Of a DNA stretch of 64,000 nt, positions 46,294 to 59,700 are shown one piece after another. Location: assembly GCF_014297575.1 (NCBI RefSeq), contig NZ_CP060412.1, positions 4,526,001-4,590,000 of the forward strand, given 5' to 3'. Below the pieces are notes generated by a model. That model was given only the letters and a program-made list of their open reading frames with translations, had not been told where the DNA came from and did not search any database. The DNA comes from Dyella telluris. GTDB taxonomy: Bacteria > Pseudomonadota > Gammaproteobacteria > Xanthomonadales > Rhodanobacteraceae. Each line of letters opens with the position of its first letter. Within the stretch, counting starts at the first letter, position 1. Made by a program: the position numbers and the translations under genes.

Positions 46294-47595
46294 TCAGTGC
46301 CTTCCCCACACCCACACCTTTCCTTGATCGTCGATGGCGGCGCTGCTGTTGTGTCCGGCGGCGATGCGCGTGATGTGCCCGATGCCCGGCACCTGGCGCG
46401 GCCAGGGCGTATAGCCTGCGTACTCGCCTCCCGGGCCTTCGGCCGTGCACGTCGCCTGCAGTCCGTCTAGCGCGCGGAAGCGCGGGCCGATTTCCGTATC
46501 CTGGTTTTCACCCCATGCCCAGACTTGGCCTTCGGCATCAAGCGCCAGCACATGGCGCCTGCCTGCAGCGATCTGCCTGATGGAAGGAAGCCCTTGGACG
46601 CGTAACGGCTTTTCACTGTAGGTCATCTGCACAGGGCTCAGTTGCGGTGGCACACCGAGCTGCCCGCAGCTGTTGTAACCCCAGCCCCATACGACACCGT
46701 GGATGTCGAGTGCGAAGTCGCTGGCGTAGTTGGCGGACACCTGCGTGATGGCCGGAAGCCCCTCGACTTTGCGCGGCATGCCATCTACCTTGCCGGAAAG
46801 ATGCTGCGCCTCGTCATCGTGGTCGGGGAAGGGGCAGTAGCTCCAACCGGGTACAGGCTGCGTGCCCCAGGTGGAATCGAAATTGGGGTGGGACAGATTG
46901 CCCCATGTCCACACCTGCCCGTTTTTGTCCAGCGCCATGCTGCCGCGCATTCCCGCGGCGACGGATGCTACGGGCCTGAAATCGGGTACTCGCTTGGCAT
47001 AGGGTGTATTCGTCTGCGTCGTTTGGCGTGCCAGCTGCCCGCAGTCGTTGAGGCCTTGCGACCACAGCAAGCCCTCGGTGCCCACCAACAGCAAGTGCTG
47101 ATCGCCCGCGGCCAGGCTAGCGGTCTCGGGCACGTCCACGCTCTCCAGACTGGGGCATGGACGTGGGCCGGTGCTGCAGGAGATCGGAACGCTCCAGCCG
47201 GTGGCGAGGAAAGTGCGGCCATGTTCGGTCAGTACCGCCCTTCCGGTGACCTGGACGATCTTTCCGGCATCGGGAAACGCCTTGGCAAACACGGTTGCAT
47301 CCACGAGGCGGACAGGGGCAGGGTCATCGCACTGGGTATCGGCGCGGGTATAGGTCCATACGTTGCCGTCTTCGTCCACGATCAGCACGCCACTGCCGAG
47401 GAATCCCACCGATGTCGCTCGCCCAGGCAGTGGCAGCGCTTTCGGCGGATTTTCGCCAAAGCGAGGGCAGAATGCCGGGGTTTTGGCTGTCTGCGGTCCA
47501 ACAAGCGTGGGTGCCTTCAGCAGACCAAGGCCCACTGTGCACAGCAGTGCAAGCAGTAGGGTCATGAACAACGCTTTGCGGACCATGGAATCCAT
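46294..47595 (-). CDS. Exported RCC1-repeat beta-propeller protein
   Basis: 433 residues. N-terminal membrane/signal segment (ALFMTLLLALLCTVGLGLL), then repeated RCC1-type units with W-W/G-G patterns: GNVWTYTRA, GLLWSQGLNDCGQLA, GQVWTWGNL, GVVWGWGYNSCGQLGVP, GQVWAWGEN, GKVWVWGRH. These build a seven-bladed propeller, usually a binding surface. Start ATG 47595 with AAGG close by. It lies between the giant protein and the secretion genes, so it may bind or help fold the giant protein, or be secreted with it; this is inference. Confidence 0.85.
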   Translation of the reverse strand: MDSMVRKALFMTLLLALLCTVGLGLLKAPTLVGPQTAKTPAFCPRFGENPPKALPLPGRATSVGFLGSGVLIVDEDGNVWTYTRADTQCDDPAPVRLVDATVFAKAFPDAGKIVQVTGRAVLTEHGRTFLATGWSVPISCSTGPRPCPSLESVDVPETASLAAGDQHLLLVGTEGLLWSQGLNDCGQLARQTTQTNTPYAKRVPDFRPVASVAAGMRGSMALDKNGQVWTWGNLSHPNFDSTWGTQPVPGWSYCPFPDHDDEAQHLSGKVDGMPRKVEGLPAITQVSANYASDFALDIHGVVWGWGYNSCGQLGVPPQLSPVQMTYSEKPLRVQGLPSIRQIAAGRRHVLALDAEGQVWAWGENQDTEIGPRFRALDGLQATCTAEGPGGEYAGYTPWPRQVPGIGHITRIAAGHNSSAAIDDQGKVWVWGRH

Positions 47596-47682
47596 GCCTT
47601 GGAAAGTCAGGGAATAAGGTACGTCACGGGGCCGGCAAGATTGCACCGGCCCATCACACAACGGCTATCGGACGATCGAAAG

Positions 47683-47711
47683 GGCAGGCTCCGCATGCAT
47701 CGGAGCCTGCC
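47683..47711 (-). terminator. Hairpin terminator after the giant gene
   Basis: Perfect 11-bp stem (47683-47693 with 47701-47711) and 7-base loop, 10 bases past the giant gene's stop on the minus strand. Followed by CTTTCG, a weak T-tract. It probably separates the giant gene's transcript from the RCC1-repeat gene. Confidence 0.7.
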
Positions 47712-47720
47712 TTCGTCACG

Positions 47721-50700
47721 TCAGTTTAGCAGGCGCACGCTCAGCCCGGTCTTGGTCGCCAGATCGTCGTCGCTTCCGTTGGCCGGGGACACCAGCGTGT
47801 TCCACCAGACGCCTCCCACATTGGACGAGTTGCCGATAGATGCCGTGTCAGTACCGTCCCAGTCGACGCTTGCCTGCGTGCCGCTTTCGGCGCCGGCGCG
47901 CATCACCACGATGTACTGCGCGTAATCCGCCACAGCGTTGCTGGCGGCACCCGCCACCACGGACAAGCTCGTCAAGCCGTAGCACCCCGCACCACTGCGC
48001 ACCACATTCAACGTCACCGTGCCCGCGGCGCTCAACTTGCCGTCGCTGACGGTGTAGGTGAACGCATCGGTGCCCAGGAAACCGGACTTGGGACGATAGG
48101 TATAGGTTCCGTCCCAATTGCGGCTCAAGGTGCCCTGGCCTGGTTTGCCGACGGAGATCGTCAGGCAGTCGTCGTCGATGTCGTCCACCAGGCAGCCGAA
48201 GTCGATGCATACGCTGCCGTCCTTCTGCACCTGGAAGCTCGCGTTGCGTGCTGTGGGTGCGTGGTTCACCGGCGCCACCGTGATACACACCGTGGCAACG
48301 CCCGAGTCCACGGTGCCGTCGTTCACGCGGTAGCTGAAGGCATCCGTGCCATACCAGCCCTTGGCGGGCGTGTAGGTGAAGGTGCCATCGGCGTTGAGCT
48401 TCAGCGTGCCGTGCGAGGTGCCGCACACCAGCTTGGGCGAGAGTGCATCGCCGTCTGCATCGGTGTCGTTGACCAGCACGTTGATGTTCACGGCGGTGTT
48501 CACCGTGGTGGTGGCCTGGTCATCGCGGGCGATCGGTGCGTGGTTGGGTGCGAGCACCGTCACCGTTACCGTGGCCGGTGCGGAATTCAACCTGCCGTCG
48601 TTGGCGACGTAGGTGAACGTGTCCGTGCCTACGAAGCCTGCGCGCGGCGTGTAGCTGAAGGTGCCGTCCCAGTTGCGCACCAGCGTGCCGTTGGTCGGGT
48701 TTGCGGTGATCTTTGCGCTCAGCGAATCGCCGTCGACGTCGATGTCATTGGCGAGCACGTCGATGCGCACCGACTGTCCCGTGTGCGTCGTGGCTGCATC
48801 GCTGTTCGCCACTGGCGCCTGGTTCACGTGGGCCACGTTGATCCACACCACGGCCGGGTTCGAGTGGAACTGTCCGTCGAACGCCGCGTAGGTGAACGCG
48901 TCCACGCCGTACCAGTTGGTATCGGGCGTATAGGTGAAGGTGCCGTCCGCATTCATCGCCAGCGTGCCGTGGGCCGGGCCGCACAGTACGTCCGCGGAAA
49001 GCTTGTCGCCATCCAGGTCCCAATCGTTGGAGGCCGGATTGATCTTCACCGCGCCGTTCTCGTTGGCATAGGCCACATCATCGAACGCGATTGGCGGCAG
49101 GTTCGGCCCAAGCACCGAGATGGTCACCGTCGCCACATTCGAATCGCTGTGACCATCGTTGGCGACATAGGTGAACGTGTCGGTGCCGGTGTAGCCGCCG
49201 TTGGCGGTGTAACTGAAGCTGCCGTCCGCGTTGCGCGTCACCGTGCCGTGCTTCGCTCCTGTCACCAGGCGCGAGGTAAGTGCATCGCCATCGGCATCGG
49301 TGTCGTTGGCAAGTACGTTGATGGTGGCGGTCTGATTGTTGTGAATCGACGCGCGATCGTCCTTCGCCACCGGTGCCTGGTTGGTGGGCGTGATCACCAG
49401 GCGCACCGTGGCGACGTTCGACACCGTCTTGCCATCGCTGGCTTCGTAGGTGATCTCGTCGGTGCCACTCCAGCCGTTGGTGGGCGTGTAGGTGAGGCTG
49501 CCATCGGCATTGCGCGTAAGCACGCCGTGCTGCGGGCCGTTGACGATCACGGTCGACAAGGCATCGCCGTCCGCATCGCTGTCGTTGAACAGCGGGTTGA
49601 AGCGGATGGCCTGGCCCTGTGCGCCCGTGAACACATCGTCGTTGGCCACCGGTGCGTGGTTGGTGGCGCGAACGGTGATGGTCACCGAGGCCAGTGCGGA
49701 ATCGACCTGGCCATCGTTGGCGACGTAGCTGAAGCTGTCCACGCCGCTGAACGCCGCATCCGGGATGTAGGTCAGCGTGCCATCGGCATTGATGCTCACC
49801 GACCCGTGCGCCGGCTGCGACACCACGCGTGCGGTGAGTCCAGCGTTCGGTGCGCGACCCGAACCGGCGTTGAGACCGGTGCTGTTGTCGATGTCCGAAT
49901 CGTTGGCGAGCACGTTGATGATCACCGGCTGACCCTGGTCGGTGGCAGCGGTATCGTTCACGGCAGTCGCGGCATGGTTCACCGGTGTAACGGTGAGCAC
50001 CATGGTCGCCACCGTCGAATCCGCCACGCCATCGTTCACCTTGTACGAGAAGCTGTCGCCGCCGGCGTACAGGGCAGATGGCGTGTACGTGAAGCTGCCA
50101 TCTGCGTTGCGCACCAGGGTGCCGTGTGCCGGGCCGCTGACGATCACGACCGAGAGCGGATCGCCATCCACATCGCTGGCTAGCGAGCGCGGATCGATGG
50201 CAGCACTGCCATCTTCCGATACCGTGGCCGTGCCGTCGTGCGCCACTGGCGCATGGTTCACCGGCGTCACCGTCAGGGTGATGGTGGCTACACCCGATTC
50301 GGCCGTGCCATCGCTCACCTTGTAGCTGAAGCTATCGCTGCCGCGGTAGAGCGCATCCGGCACGTAGGTGAAGCTGCCGTCCGCGTTCTGCTGCAACTGG
50401 CCATGGGCCGGACCGCTCACGATGACCGTGGTGAGTGCATCGCCGTCCACATCGTCCGCATCGGTGCGCGGATCGATGACGAGCGAGCCGTCCTCCGCCA
50501 CGCTGGCCGAGGCATTGGCCGCCGTCGGCGCATGATTCACCGGCGTTACCGTCAGCGTGAAGGTGGCGGCGTTCGATTCCAGCGTGCCGTCGCTCACCTT
50601 GTAGGTGAAGCTGTCCGTGCCGTGGAAGAGGGCATCGGGCACGTAGCGGAAGCTGCCATCGGCGTTGCGCGTGAGTACGCCATGCTGCGGGCCGCTGACG

Positions 50701-53700
50701 ATCACCGTTTCCAATGCATCGCCATCGATGTCGCTGGTCTGCGTGCGCGGATCGAGCAACAGCGTGGTTTCCTCGGCCAGCATCGCGCTGGCGTCGCTTG
50801 CGGTCGGCGCATGATTTACCGCCGCCACATGGATGGTGACCGTTGCGATGCCCGACAGTGTCTGCCCGTCGGTTACCTGATAGCTGAAGCTGTCGTCGCC
50901 GTGGAACAGGGCACTTGGCGTGTAAGTGAAGCTGCCGTCGGCGTTGAACACCAGCGTGCCGTGCTGCGGCGATGCCACCAAGGCGGATTGCAACGCATCG
51001 CCATCCACGTCCGTGCTGAACTGGTCGAGCCTGCCCGTGACGGACTGGTCTTCCTGTGTCTGCAGCGTGGCGTCGTGTGCTTCCGGCGCATGATTGACGT
51101 GGATGACCACCAGGCTGACGGTGGCGACCGGCGAATCGGCGGTGCCATCGTTGGCGACATAGGTGAACGTGTCGTCGCCATAGAACAGCGGGCCCGGCAC
51201 ATAGGTGTAGGTGCCATCGCCGTTGTCGGTCAGCGTGCCGTGTTGCGGCTGGTCCACGATGCGGAAGGCGAGGGCATCGCCGTCCACGTCGGACGCCAGT
51301 GGACGCAGATCCACCAGCGCAGTGCCGTCTTCCTGCAATTGCACGGTCAGGTTCTGCGCATCCGGTGCGTGATTCACGTGCGTCACCGCCAGGTGCACCG
51401 TGGCCACGTTCGACTGCGCCTTGCCGTTGTCGAGCGCGTAACTGAACACGTCGTCGCCGTAGAACAACGCGTCCGGCACATAGGTGAAGCTGCCGTCCGC
51501 ATTGAGCGTAAGCGTGCCGTGCGCCGGGCCCTGCACCACGGTGGGCGTCGAGCCGATGGCGTTCACGTCGTTGCCCAACACATTGACGTTGAGCGTGCTG
51601 TCTTCCTTGCCGATGGCGATGTCGTCGTTGGCCTGCGGCAAGCCCATCATGGCGACGTCACTGATCGTGACGTGGCTGCCCGCAGGACCAAAGCCGATCA
51701 GATCGAACGACAGGTTCACCGCCGTACCGGCCGCAATGCCGCGCAGGTCCACCAGATACGTGCGACTGCCGTCGGCGTTGGTCACGAAGCTGACGCCTTG
51801 CGCGATGTACGAACGGCCATCGCCCTGCAGGTTGAGCAGCGAATCGGTGTGGCTCAGATTGATCGCGCCGCCCAGCGATGCACCCGTGACAGCGTCGAGC
51901 AGGGCTGCCTCGAAAGCGTCTTCCGGCATGTCGCCGGGGTTTTGCAGGCTCGCACTATGGATGGTGAAGCGCAGGAAGCGATCGTTCGCGCCGACCATGA
52001 AGGCCTGGCTCAAGCGGGTTTGCGTATTGGCGGACTCGTCCAGTTCGGCAGTGCCCTGGCCGATGAGGACCGTGCCCGTGGTGGACCATCCACTGCCATC
52101 CTGCAGAGAGCCGGACTCCAGCGTGGAATGAGGTGCTGCCACGCCGTTGCTGGCGCCACCGGGCGCGTTGCCGGCTTCCATGATCGGCGTGGTGACCACA
52201 GTCTGGCCATCGGCGATGGCCTGCGCCACCTGGGCCAGGCGCGCTGCGATGACCTGACGCACGGCCTGGAGCAGTTCGGGCGACGGCAGCCGGCGCACGC
52301 CAGGTGCCAGGTCGAGCGCCATCAGGTTATCGGTGCCGCTGTCTTTCAGGCCAAGCAGATGGCCGTATTCGTGCAGTACCACGGTAAGCAGGTCGATCTT
52401 TCCGTCAGCGGCGCTCCCTGGTTTAGCCGTCCAGACGTTCGGATCGGACGTGGGCAGGAAGTCGTCGTTGGAGAGCGGGTCGGCATTGGTATACCAGCCG
52501 TATCCCGCGCCGTCGTCGTCGAGCGAAATCGAGCCATCCTGGGTCAGGCCCAGCGAGTTGCCCGTCATGGCCGAGATCGTTGCGGACGGCGTTCCGGTGA
52601 TGCCGAGGGTGGCGAGATCGGCGGCTGTCAGGCCCCATTCCGTGGCGGCCTGCGCGAGTACGGTCGCTGCCTGCGTTGCGCTGGCGGTGCTGGCGGCCGT
52701 GCCCGGTGCGGGCGTACCGCCCGTCACCAGTGCGTCCTGGTGTTCCGGCAGGGTTTTGGGCTTGAGCTTGATATGAATCATGCCCGCGTAGCCGGCCATC
52801 GGATTGATGTCATGGATGCCGTAGGCGGCGCTGTGTGGATCACTGTCGGCAACGCCGGCGATGTTCAGGCGAATCATGCCCAGCACGGCGACGACATAGC
52901 TGTTGCGATAGCCCGGCCTGTTGTCGCCGAGATAGGCACCGTTCCACTGCGTCCCGGCCGCCAGTCGCAGACAAATGACGTCGACGATGGCGACCTTTTC
53001 CGCCTGGCTGAGATTCGAGATGCCCATGATGTAGTTGATCTGCGGCGCCAGGTCGTTGCCGGTGGCAAGCTGGATGGCGCGAAGGCCATTGCCCACTGCA
53101 TTCATGTCTGGCGCACCCAGCCAGTTATAGGTGCGATAGTCGTAACTCTGCAGGGAGCTGTCGAACAGGATGTCGAACTCTCTGCCGTCCGTGTATTCCA
53201 GCGTGTGGTCGGTAATGGTGGTTGGCAACGTGCCCTGCGGCTGCGCCGGCTTCGTGTAGCTCCAGCCATCGTCCGATGCCTGCAGGACGGACATCTTTGA
53301 GCTGTTGCCGAGATAGGACTGCGCAGCCTTGGCAGCGTTCTCGATGGTGTCGGCGACCCAGCCACTGGCAAAGCGCGAATCGTTGCCCGAGCCGCCAACC
53401 ACCGTGTAGTAGTCATCGTTGGTCAGCTCGCGCCAACGCGATACCAGGCCGCTGTTGAGCCATTGCAGTGTCGGATCGTTCGGTTTGGCACTGATGTAAC
53501 CGGTACGGTCGCTCGCCTTGGATGGATCGAGGGTGGGCTCCACCTTGTTGGTGTAAATGGGATCGCTTCCCGGAGTCCGCGCATCTGTGGCGAGCTGGTG
53601 ATCGGCACCAACGAATTGGTCAATCATCGCGCGCGCCCACAGGATGATGTTGGGCGCCTGCGGTGCCTCGGGATGAACAGCCGAAGCATATGCCGCTGCC

Positions 53701-56700
53701 CACGCCGCGTACGTGTCTTCGTAGCTCCGTCCGGTAAGCCCCTTGACCAGTATCTTGAGGTCATCCATGTAGCTCCCCTCGATGATGGTCGGATTGGTGT
53801 CGGGGCCGTCCTTGAGCATCACGGAATACTCGTGATCCTCAGACACGTCATTGGTCAACTCGTCCTTGATCTGGGCGACGGGCGTGAGAGGCGCTTCGTT
53901 CATGGCGCCATTGGGAACATAGGCGGGCAAGTCGGGCCTGTTGTCGAAGAACAACACGATCTTGCCGGTGTCTTTCTGGACCACCGTAACGAAACGGGAG
54001 GGCTTGCCCGATGCATCAGTGTCGTAGACGGCGTAACGCGGATCGTTACGGTATTCAGCAGGTCGATGGCCGAGCAGCACGTAGGCAAAATTGACGCCCA
54101 CCTGGAACGAATCGAAAGCGCCCGTCGACAACCATGCACTGAACAGATTGGTCCAGCCCGGGACATCACTGAAGTTCAGCGTAGGCATGCCGCTGGCGAA
54201 GGTGGCAAACAATGCGTTGCCAGGGAAGTACTGGCCCAGCCCCTTGTCCTCCCAGACGCCGCGATCTGCGTCGAGCAACTGGCCATCGGTGAGGCGGCCG
54301 TTGCCGCCGTTGCGCAGATTCTCTCGGATCGCGCGCAGGTTGCCTGCGTCGATGTCCATGGAGAACTGGTCCAGGTTGAGGTTGTACGCGCCCGCACCCA
54401 CGGCAGCCTTGCCCAGAGCGTTGCCGATCAGGCCGCCTGCGCCAAAGAAGCCGGAATACGTGGTGATCTGTGCCTGCACCAGCAACAACGGTGCGCCAAC
54501 GCAACTGTATAGAACCATGTAGGCGCCGGCACGGTTGCCGGCGGCAAGCATGGCCTCGGCGCGTTGCAGCAGTTCTTCGGTGACTGGCTTTAGTTCGCTT
54601 TCGCTGAGCGGCCTGAAAATCATGTCATCAGGCTCGGTGCGCACATCGTAGTTCGTGGTCGGCGGTGGCGTGGCGCCGGTGACGGTCTGGAACAGGTCCA
54701 GTGCCGCCTCGGTGCGGCCCACTGTCGGGTTGTTGTTGCCAGTCGGCATGGCTTGCCCGTCCCAGCGGCCATCCACGTAAACCATATTCACCGACTGGCC
54801 GTCCGCTGGCGTACCCGCGGCCGTGTTGTAGGACGGATAACCCAGATACTTCAACCGCTGCTGCACGCGTGCCACGTCCAGCGGGTTGTTGGTCTGGCCG
54901 TTGCCCACGCCGTTGCCCGCGGAGAACGTGATGTCGGTGAAACCAGGATCGGACGTGTTCTTGAAGTCGTTGGGCTTGTAGTGGATGAGCAGCTTGAACG
55001 TGCGGTACTCGTCCACCGTTTGCCCGTTCACGCTCTTCACCTTGACGGTGAAATAGCCCATCGAGGTTTGCGCGGGCAGGTTGCCCTGCTGCAGGTCGGT
55101 GAAATCGAAGTCGGAGGCGAAATAGAACACACCCGAATCGCCGAAGCTGCTGGAGCCGATCGAATTCTGTGTCGAGTCGGACTGTACGATCTGCCAGCCG
55201 TTGGCGTATTGGTAGGCAAGCACGTGGCCGTCGTTGAACCAACCGTAGGTCATCGTGTCTTCGGTGGCGGCATTGGCGCCGGTGCCGCCGGAGAGTTGGC
55301 CCTGCACGCCGTCCATCGAGAACGCCGGATTGCCATCGACGACGATGCCCTGTGCCTGCAGCAGCGACTTCAGATCCACCTTGGTGATGTCGCCGTAGAG
55401 CTGGTTGTCCATCTCCACGGTCTGGAACGCGGGTTGCTGCGTTGGCGCCGCGCCGATGCCGTAGATCCAGCCGAACATCGATGCCGCGGTCGGGCCGTCG
55501 TAACGCGATGGCTGGATCGCTGCATTGCCCAGGTCGATGGGCGTGCTAAGGCCTGCGCCCGCGCGGTAATTGGACACGGCCGCGTTGATCAGGTCGTCCA
55601 CGTTGTTCCAGACCAGCAGCGCCTTGAAGTCGCGCGAGTAGACGCCGGGCTCCGGATTCAGTTCGTCGACGAACACATCAGCGTACAGCGTGCCGTCGTC
55701 ACCCAGTACCAGATGGTCGAAGGCGCCGCCGACGAACGGCGTGGTGGCGCCCAGGTAGCGTGGGCCACCCTGTTTACCGAACGGATCCTGGATGATGCCG
55801 ATCTTGCCGCCGATCTGCTTGCCCAGGATGTCGTCGTTGCCGTAGTGCGCGTCGTTGAAGATGAAGTTGTAGTCGGCAACCAGGGCGTAATCCACTCCCA
55901 GGTAGGTCACGATGACCACGCCGTCGGCGCGCTGGATGTTCTGCTGGAATTGCTTGTTAAGCCAGTTCGGATCGCCCGCCGCCGGCGTGAGGCTCGGTTG
56001 CGTGACCGTTGGTGTCTGGCCCAGCTTGCCATTGGCGTCCACTGGCCAGTTGATCATGATCAAGCCGTTGCTGTGGTCGAACGAATCGGCCACCACGAAC
56101 TCACCGGGACGATCGCCTGCCGCAATGTACTGCGGCCCCTTGCCGGCGAACGACGACGGCATGGAACTCAGCGGCAGCATGCGGACGGCGCCATCGGCCA
56201 GCTTGCCGTTGGCGTCGATCATGCTCAGGTCGAGCACATAGACGCTGCCGGGAGAGGCGGCGGTATTCTGGCTCACGCCGATCGGGTTAAGCGGCACGGT
56301 GATACCCAGATAGCGGCCCGCGTTCACCGCCATGCCCAGATAGCCATCTGGCGCTTGCGCGATGTCGAGGTTGAGCACCTGCTGCGTGCGCAAGAAGCCG
56401 CTGGACGAAGGGTCGATGTCGATGCGCGACAGGCGGCCCGTGCCACCGAAGCGATTGCCCTCCGCCACGTACAGCCAGTTACCGTTGACGATGAGACTGG
56501 CGATGTTGCCGGTCGGATTGGCCAGCTGGAAGGTGTATCCGATGGTCAGCGTGGTCGTATCGATCACGTAGATGCGGCCGCTGCCACCGGCCACGAATGC
56601 GAGCGACTGGTTCGCGTTGTAGACGATCTGGTTGACCTGGCTGCCCAGTAGCTGAAGTGCGCGACCTTGCTCATCCACGGTGGTCTGACGGATCAGCTCC

Positions 56701-59700
56701 AGCTGCGATTCGTTCTGGAAGTAGTTGATGCTGGTGGCGTTGGTTACCATCGCAGCATTGACCACCTGGGTCGGATCGAAGGGATTGACCGCATCGCTGC
56801 GCAGGCCGGTGGCCGGAATCACGAGTTGGCCTTGGTTATCGACCGTTTTGACAATGCGCTCTACGTAAAGCTGGAGTTGCGAAAGCAGGATGCCGCTCGG
56901 CAAAGTCACGGTGAGCGTGCCATCGGACGCCACCGTCGCGGTGAGCGCCATCCACACGAGGCCGTGATCCGGCGTGCTGGTGGGTGCAGCCAGCTCGCTG
57001 CCGCGCGGAGCCAGCCACACCTTCACCACGACATTGCCGATCGGCGTGTCATCGGAAGGCAGGAAGTTCTGGCCCTGGATGGTCATCGTGCCGGTCTTGG
57101 TGTCGAGCGTATAACCCGTCACCGCTGGCTTGTCCCATGTAATGGACGGCGGGTCGGGGAACTGCACGCTCATCACGCCGGTGCTGTCGGTGGTAATGGC
57201 CGTCGCGCGCTGATAAGAACCCGCCAGCGTGTAGTGCATGACGGTGAGCGGGCCCGCTTGCGCAAAGATATCGAGCGCCGCATTCGCCATCGTCGTGCCC
57301 GGTGCCATGGCAATCGATGCCGATGGCGCCCACAGGGCATCCCAGTTCACCGAGACCGCAGTGACCGTGGTCTGGCCCGTGCTCAGGTCGGTCTTGCTGG
57401 TAGTGACGAGGATGTCGCCACCGGCGGTGAAGCCGGAGTACGGTGGGCTGGACGTGTGCGCGAGGCCGTCTGCGCCAATCACACCGTTGTCCACCAGCCA
57501 CCAGGTGTCATGCGCGACGCCGTCCGCGTCGAGCACGATGCCCTTGCGCCAGAAATACACCTGCGTGCCGGCATTCAGCTGGGTCGGCAGGCCGGTCTGC
57601 GGATCGGTCGGGCCGGTGACGTGCAGCGCCATCTGCAAGGGCAGGGCGCTTCCATCCGGGCCGACGTCCACATGGAACGCGCCAACCACGTTGAGCAGGT
57701 CGGGCACCGGCATCGGCATGTTCAGCGACTGCGGGTCGATCGCGTTGATGGACACCGAAGTGTCCTTCGCCAGGGCACCTGGCGGCACCATCAGCAGGTT
57801 GCCCTGCGTGTCCTGCACGGAAGCTCCCGTGGCTGCGCTCACCACGGTCGGTCCGGTCGTGGGGGCTTGCACGTAGAGCAGGATGTTGCGCTGCTGGCCG
57901 CCGTGAATCACGGTGACTGTGGCGTAACCCGATGCCTTGGCGATGATCAGGCCGTCTGGCGTGATGCTGGCGATGTTGGGGTTGCTAATGAAATAGAGCG
58001 TGCCGCTGGTGGCGCTGCTGATGGCGTTGCCGCTGCTGTCGGTGACCTTGAGCTGACGCTCCCCCACCATTTCGGGCAAGTCGATAGCCTGCGGATAGAC
58101 GTCCACTTCAAAGCCGTTGCCCAGGCCCGGAGGCGTGTCGTAGGTGCTGTTGCCCACCGTCACCGCGTCGACGGCACTGATGCCGTGCGAGGACACCTCG
58201 ATCACCGCGGTACCAGCCGTGTTGCCATGGATGGTGCCGTCGCCCAGCACGCTGGCCACCGTCGAATTGCTCGATACGATCCGCACGTAGTCGGCGTCGA
58301 GTTCCACGTTGGCCTGATCGGCGAACGTGCCGATGATGTTCAGGCCCTGCGTGTCGCCATAGGCGAGGCCCGCCAGGCGCTGGATGTCGATCGCCAGCAG
58401 TTGCGCGTCGCTGACCGTCACGGTGAGCTGCACGGTCTGTCCTGCGTTGAAGCCGTCGTCGGCCTTCACGAAGATCGCCGCCGTACCGCTGAAACCCGGC
58501 TCCGGGTGGAAGACGAGCGTCTTGCCGTCCGGGCTCAGCGTGGCCGTGCCATGCGTTGCGCCAATGACGCGCCAGAACAACTCGTCGCCCTCCAGATCTT
58601 GCGCAACCGAAGACAGGCCCAGCTTCGCCGAGAGATCCTCGTGAGTGAACACGCCCGGCAGCGTCTGGGCTTGTACAGGCGCAAGGTTGGCGTGCCAGCC
58701 ATAATTGGCATAGAGCAACTGTCGATCGGCGGCATCGATCTGCCCGTCGCCATCGATGTCGCCCGCGAGGCTACCCGTCGCCTGGTCCTGAGCCCACAGC
58801 GCACTGTCGGCGCCGTCGATCACGCCGTCGCGGTTGAGATCGCCGGCGATGGACGCCGTGATGGTCGCCGTTCCGGTACCACGCACGCGCAGCAGCTTGA
58901 GGCCTGCCTCGGTGATACGGACCAGGACGGTGTGTACGCCGTTGTGCACGGTTTCGCCGAGTACTTCTCCGCCCACGATGTCCAGGCGGGACGCGGCATC
59001 GCTGAAGCTGGCCTGGATGGCGACGATGATGGCGCCGTCGGCTCCCGCCGCATGCACGGTGGAGGCAAGCTCGCTGTCGCGCACGAGGAAGCCCAGCGAC
59101 ACCGGTTGGTCGCCCGTCAGTGCACCGGTCCACTGATTCGATGTGCTGTTGCCGAGCCAGCCGGCGGCGGTGCCGAGGTTTGTGGTCAGCGTGTCGGCAT
59201 AGGGCTGGCCGTCCTCGCCGTAGCCGTAGGGCGTGCCGAGGTCGGATCCGTCGAGAGCGCGGACAAGCAGCAGGCGGCCTTGAGCGTCGTAGCGATAGGC
59301 CATCGTGCGCGCGGTACCGCTGGCATCGACGCCGCCGCTGATGCTGCTGATACGTCCCTGCGTGTCGCGCAGGAAGTCGATGCGTTCGGACGGGGTGCCG
59401 CCAACCAGCGCAATGCCCGCATCGGATACCAGCCAGCGCACGCCGTCGCCGAAGGTCACGCCGGTCAGCTTGCCGCTCACGTCCATTGCGTATTGCGTGC
59501 CATCGGGACCGGTCAACACATAGCCGGTCGGCTGCCAGGGCAGGCCGCTGACCTGGTCAAACAGGCGGCCACCGAGCAACTGCAGATGGTCGCCGCCCAA
59601 TGCCTGCAACTGCCAGCCCTGTTCGCTGGCGAACGTCGGGCTGTAGATGGTCGGTGCGCCGTTGCCCCCGGCCAGCGTCGTGGCCTGCACGCCCAGTGTG

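Noticed and set aside
47998..51640. Regular repeats considered as a CRISPR-like array
   Set aside because: Units are about 280 bp, in frame and protein-coding; there are no short identical repeats with unique spacers.
48261..53300. Long plus-strand open frames opposite the tandem-95 array
   Set aside because: Their repeated look only mirrors the repeats of the giant gene on the other strand; no start sites or known domains.
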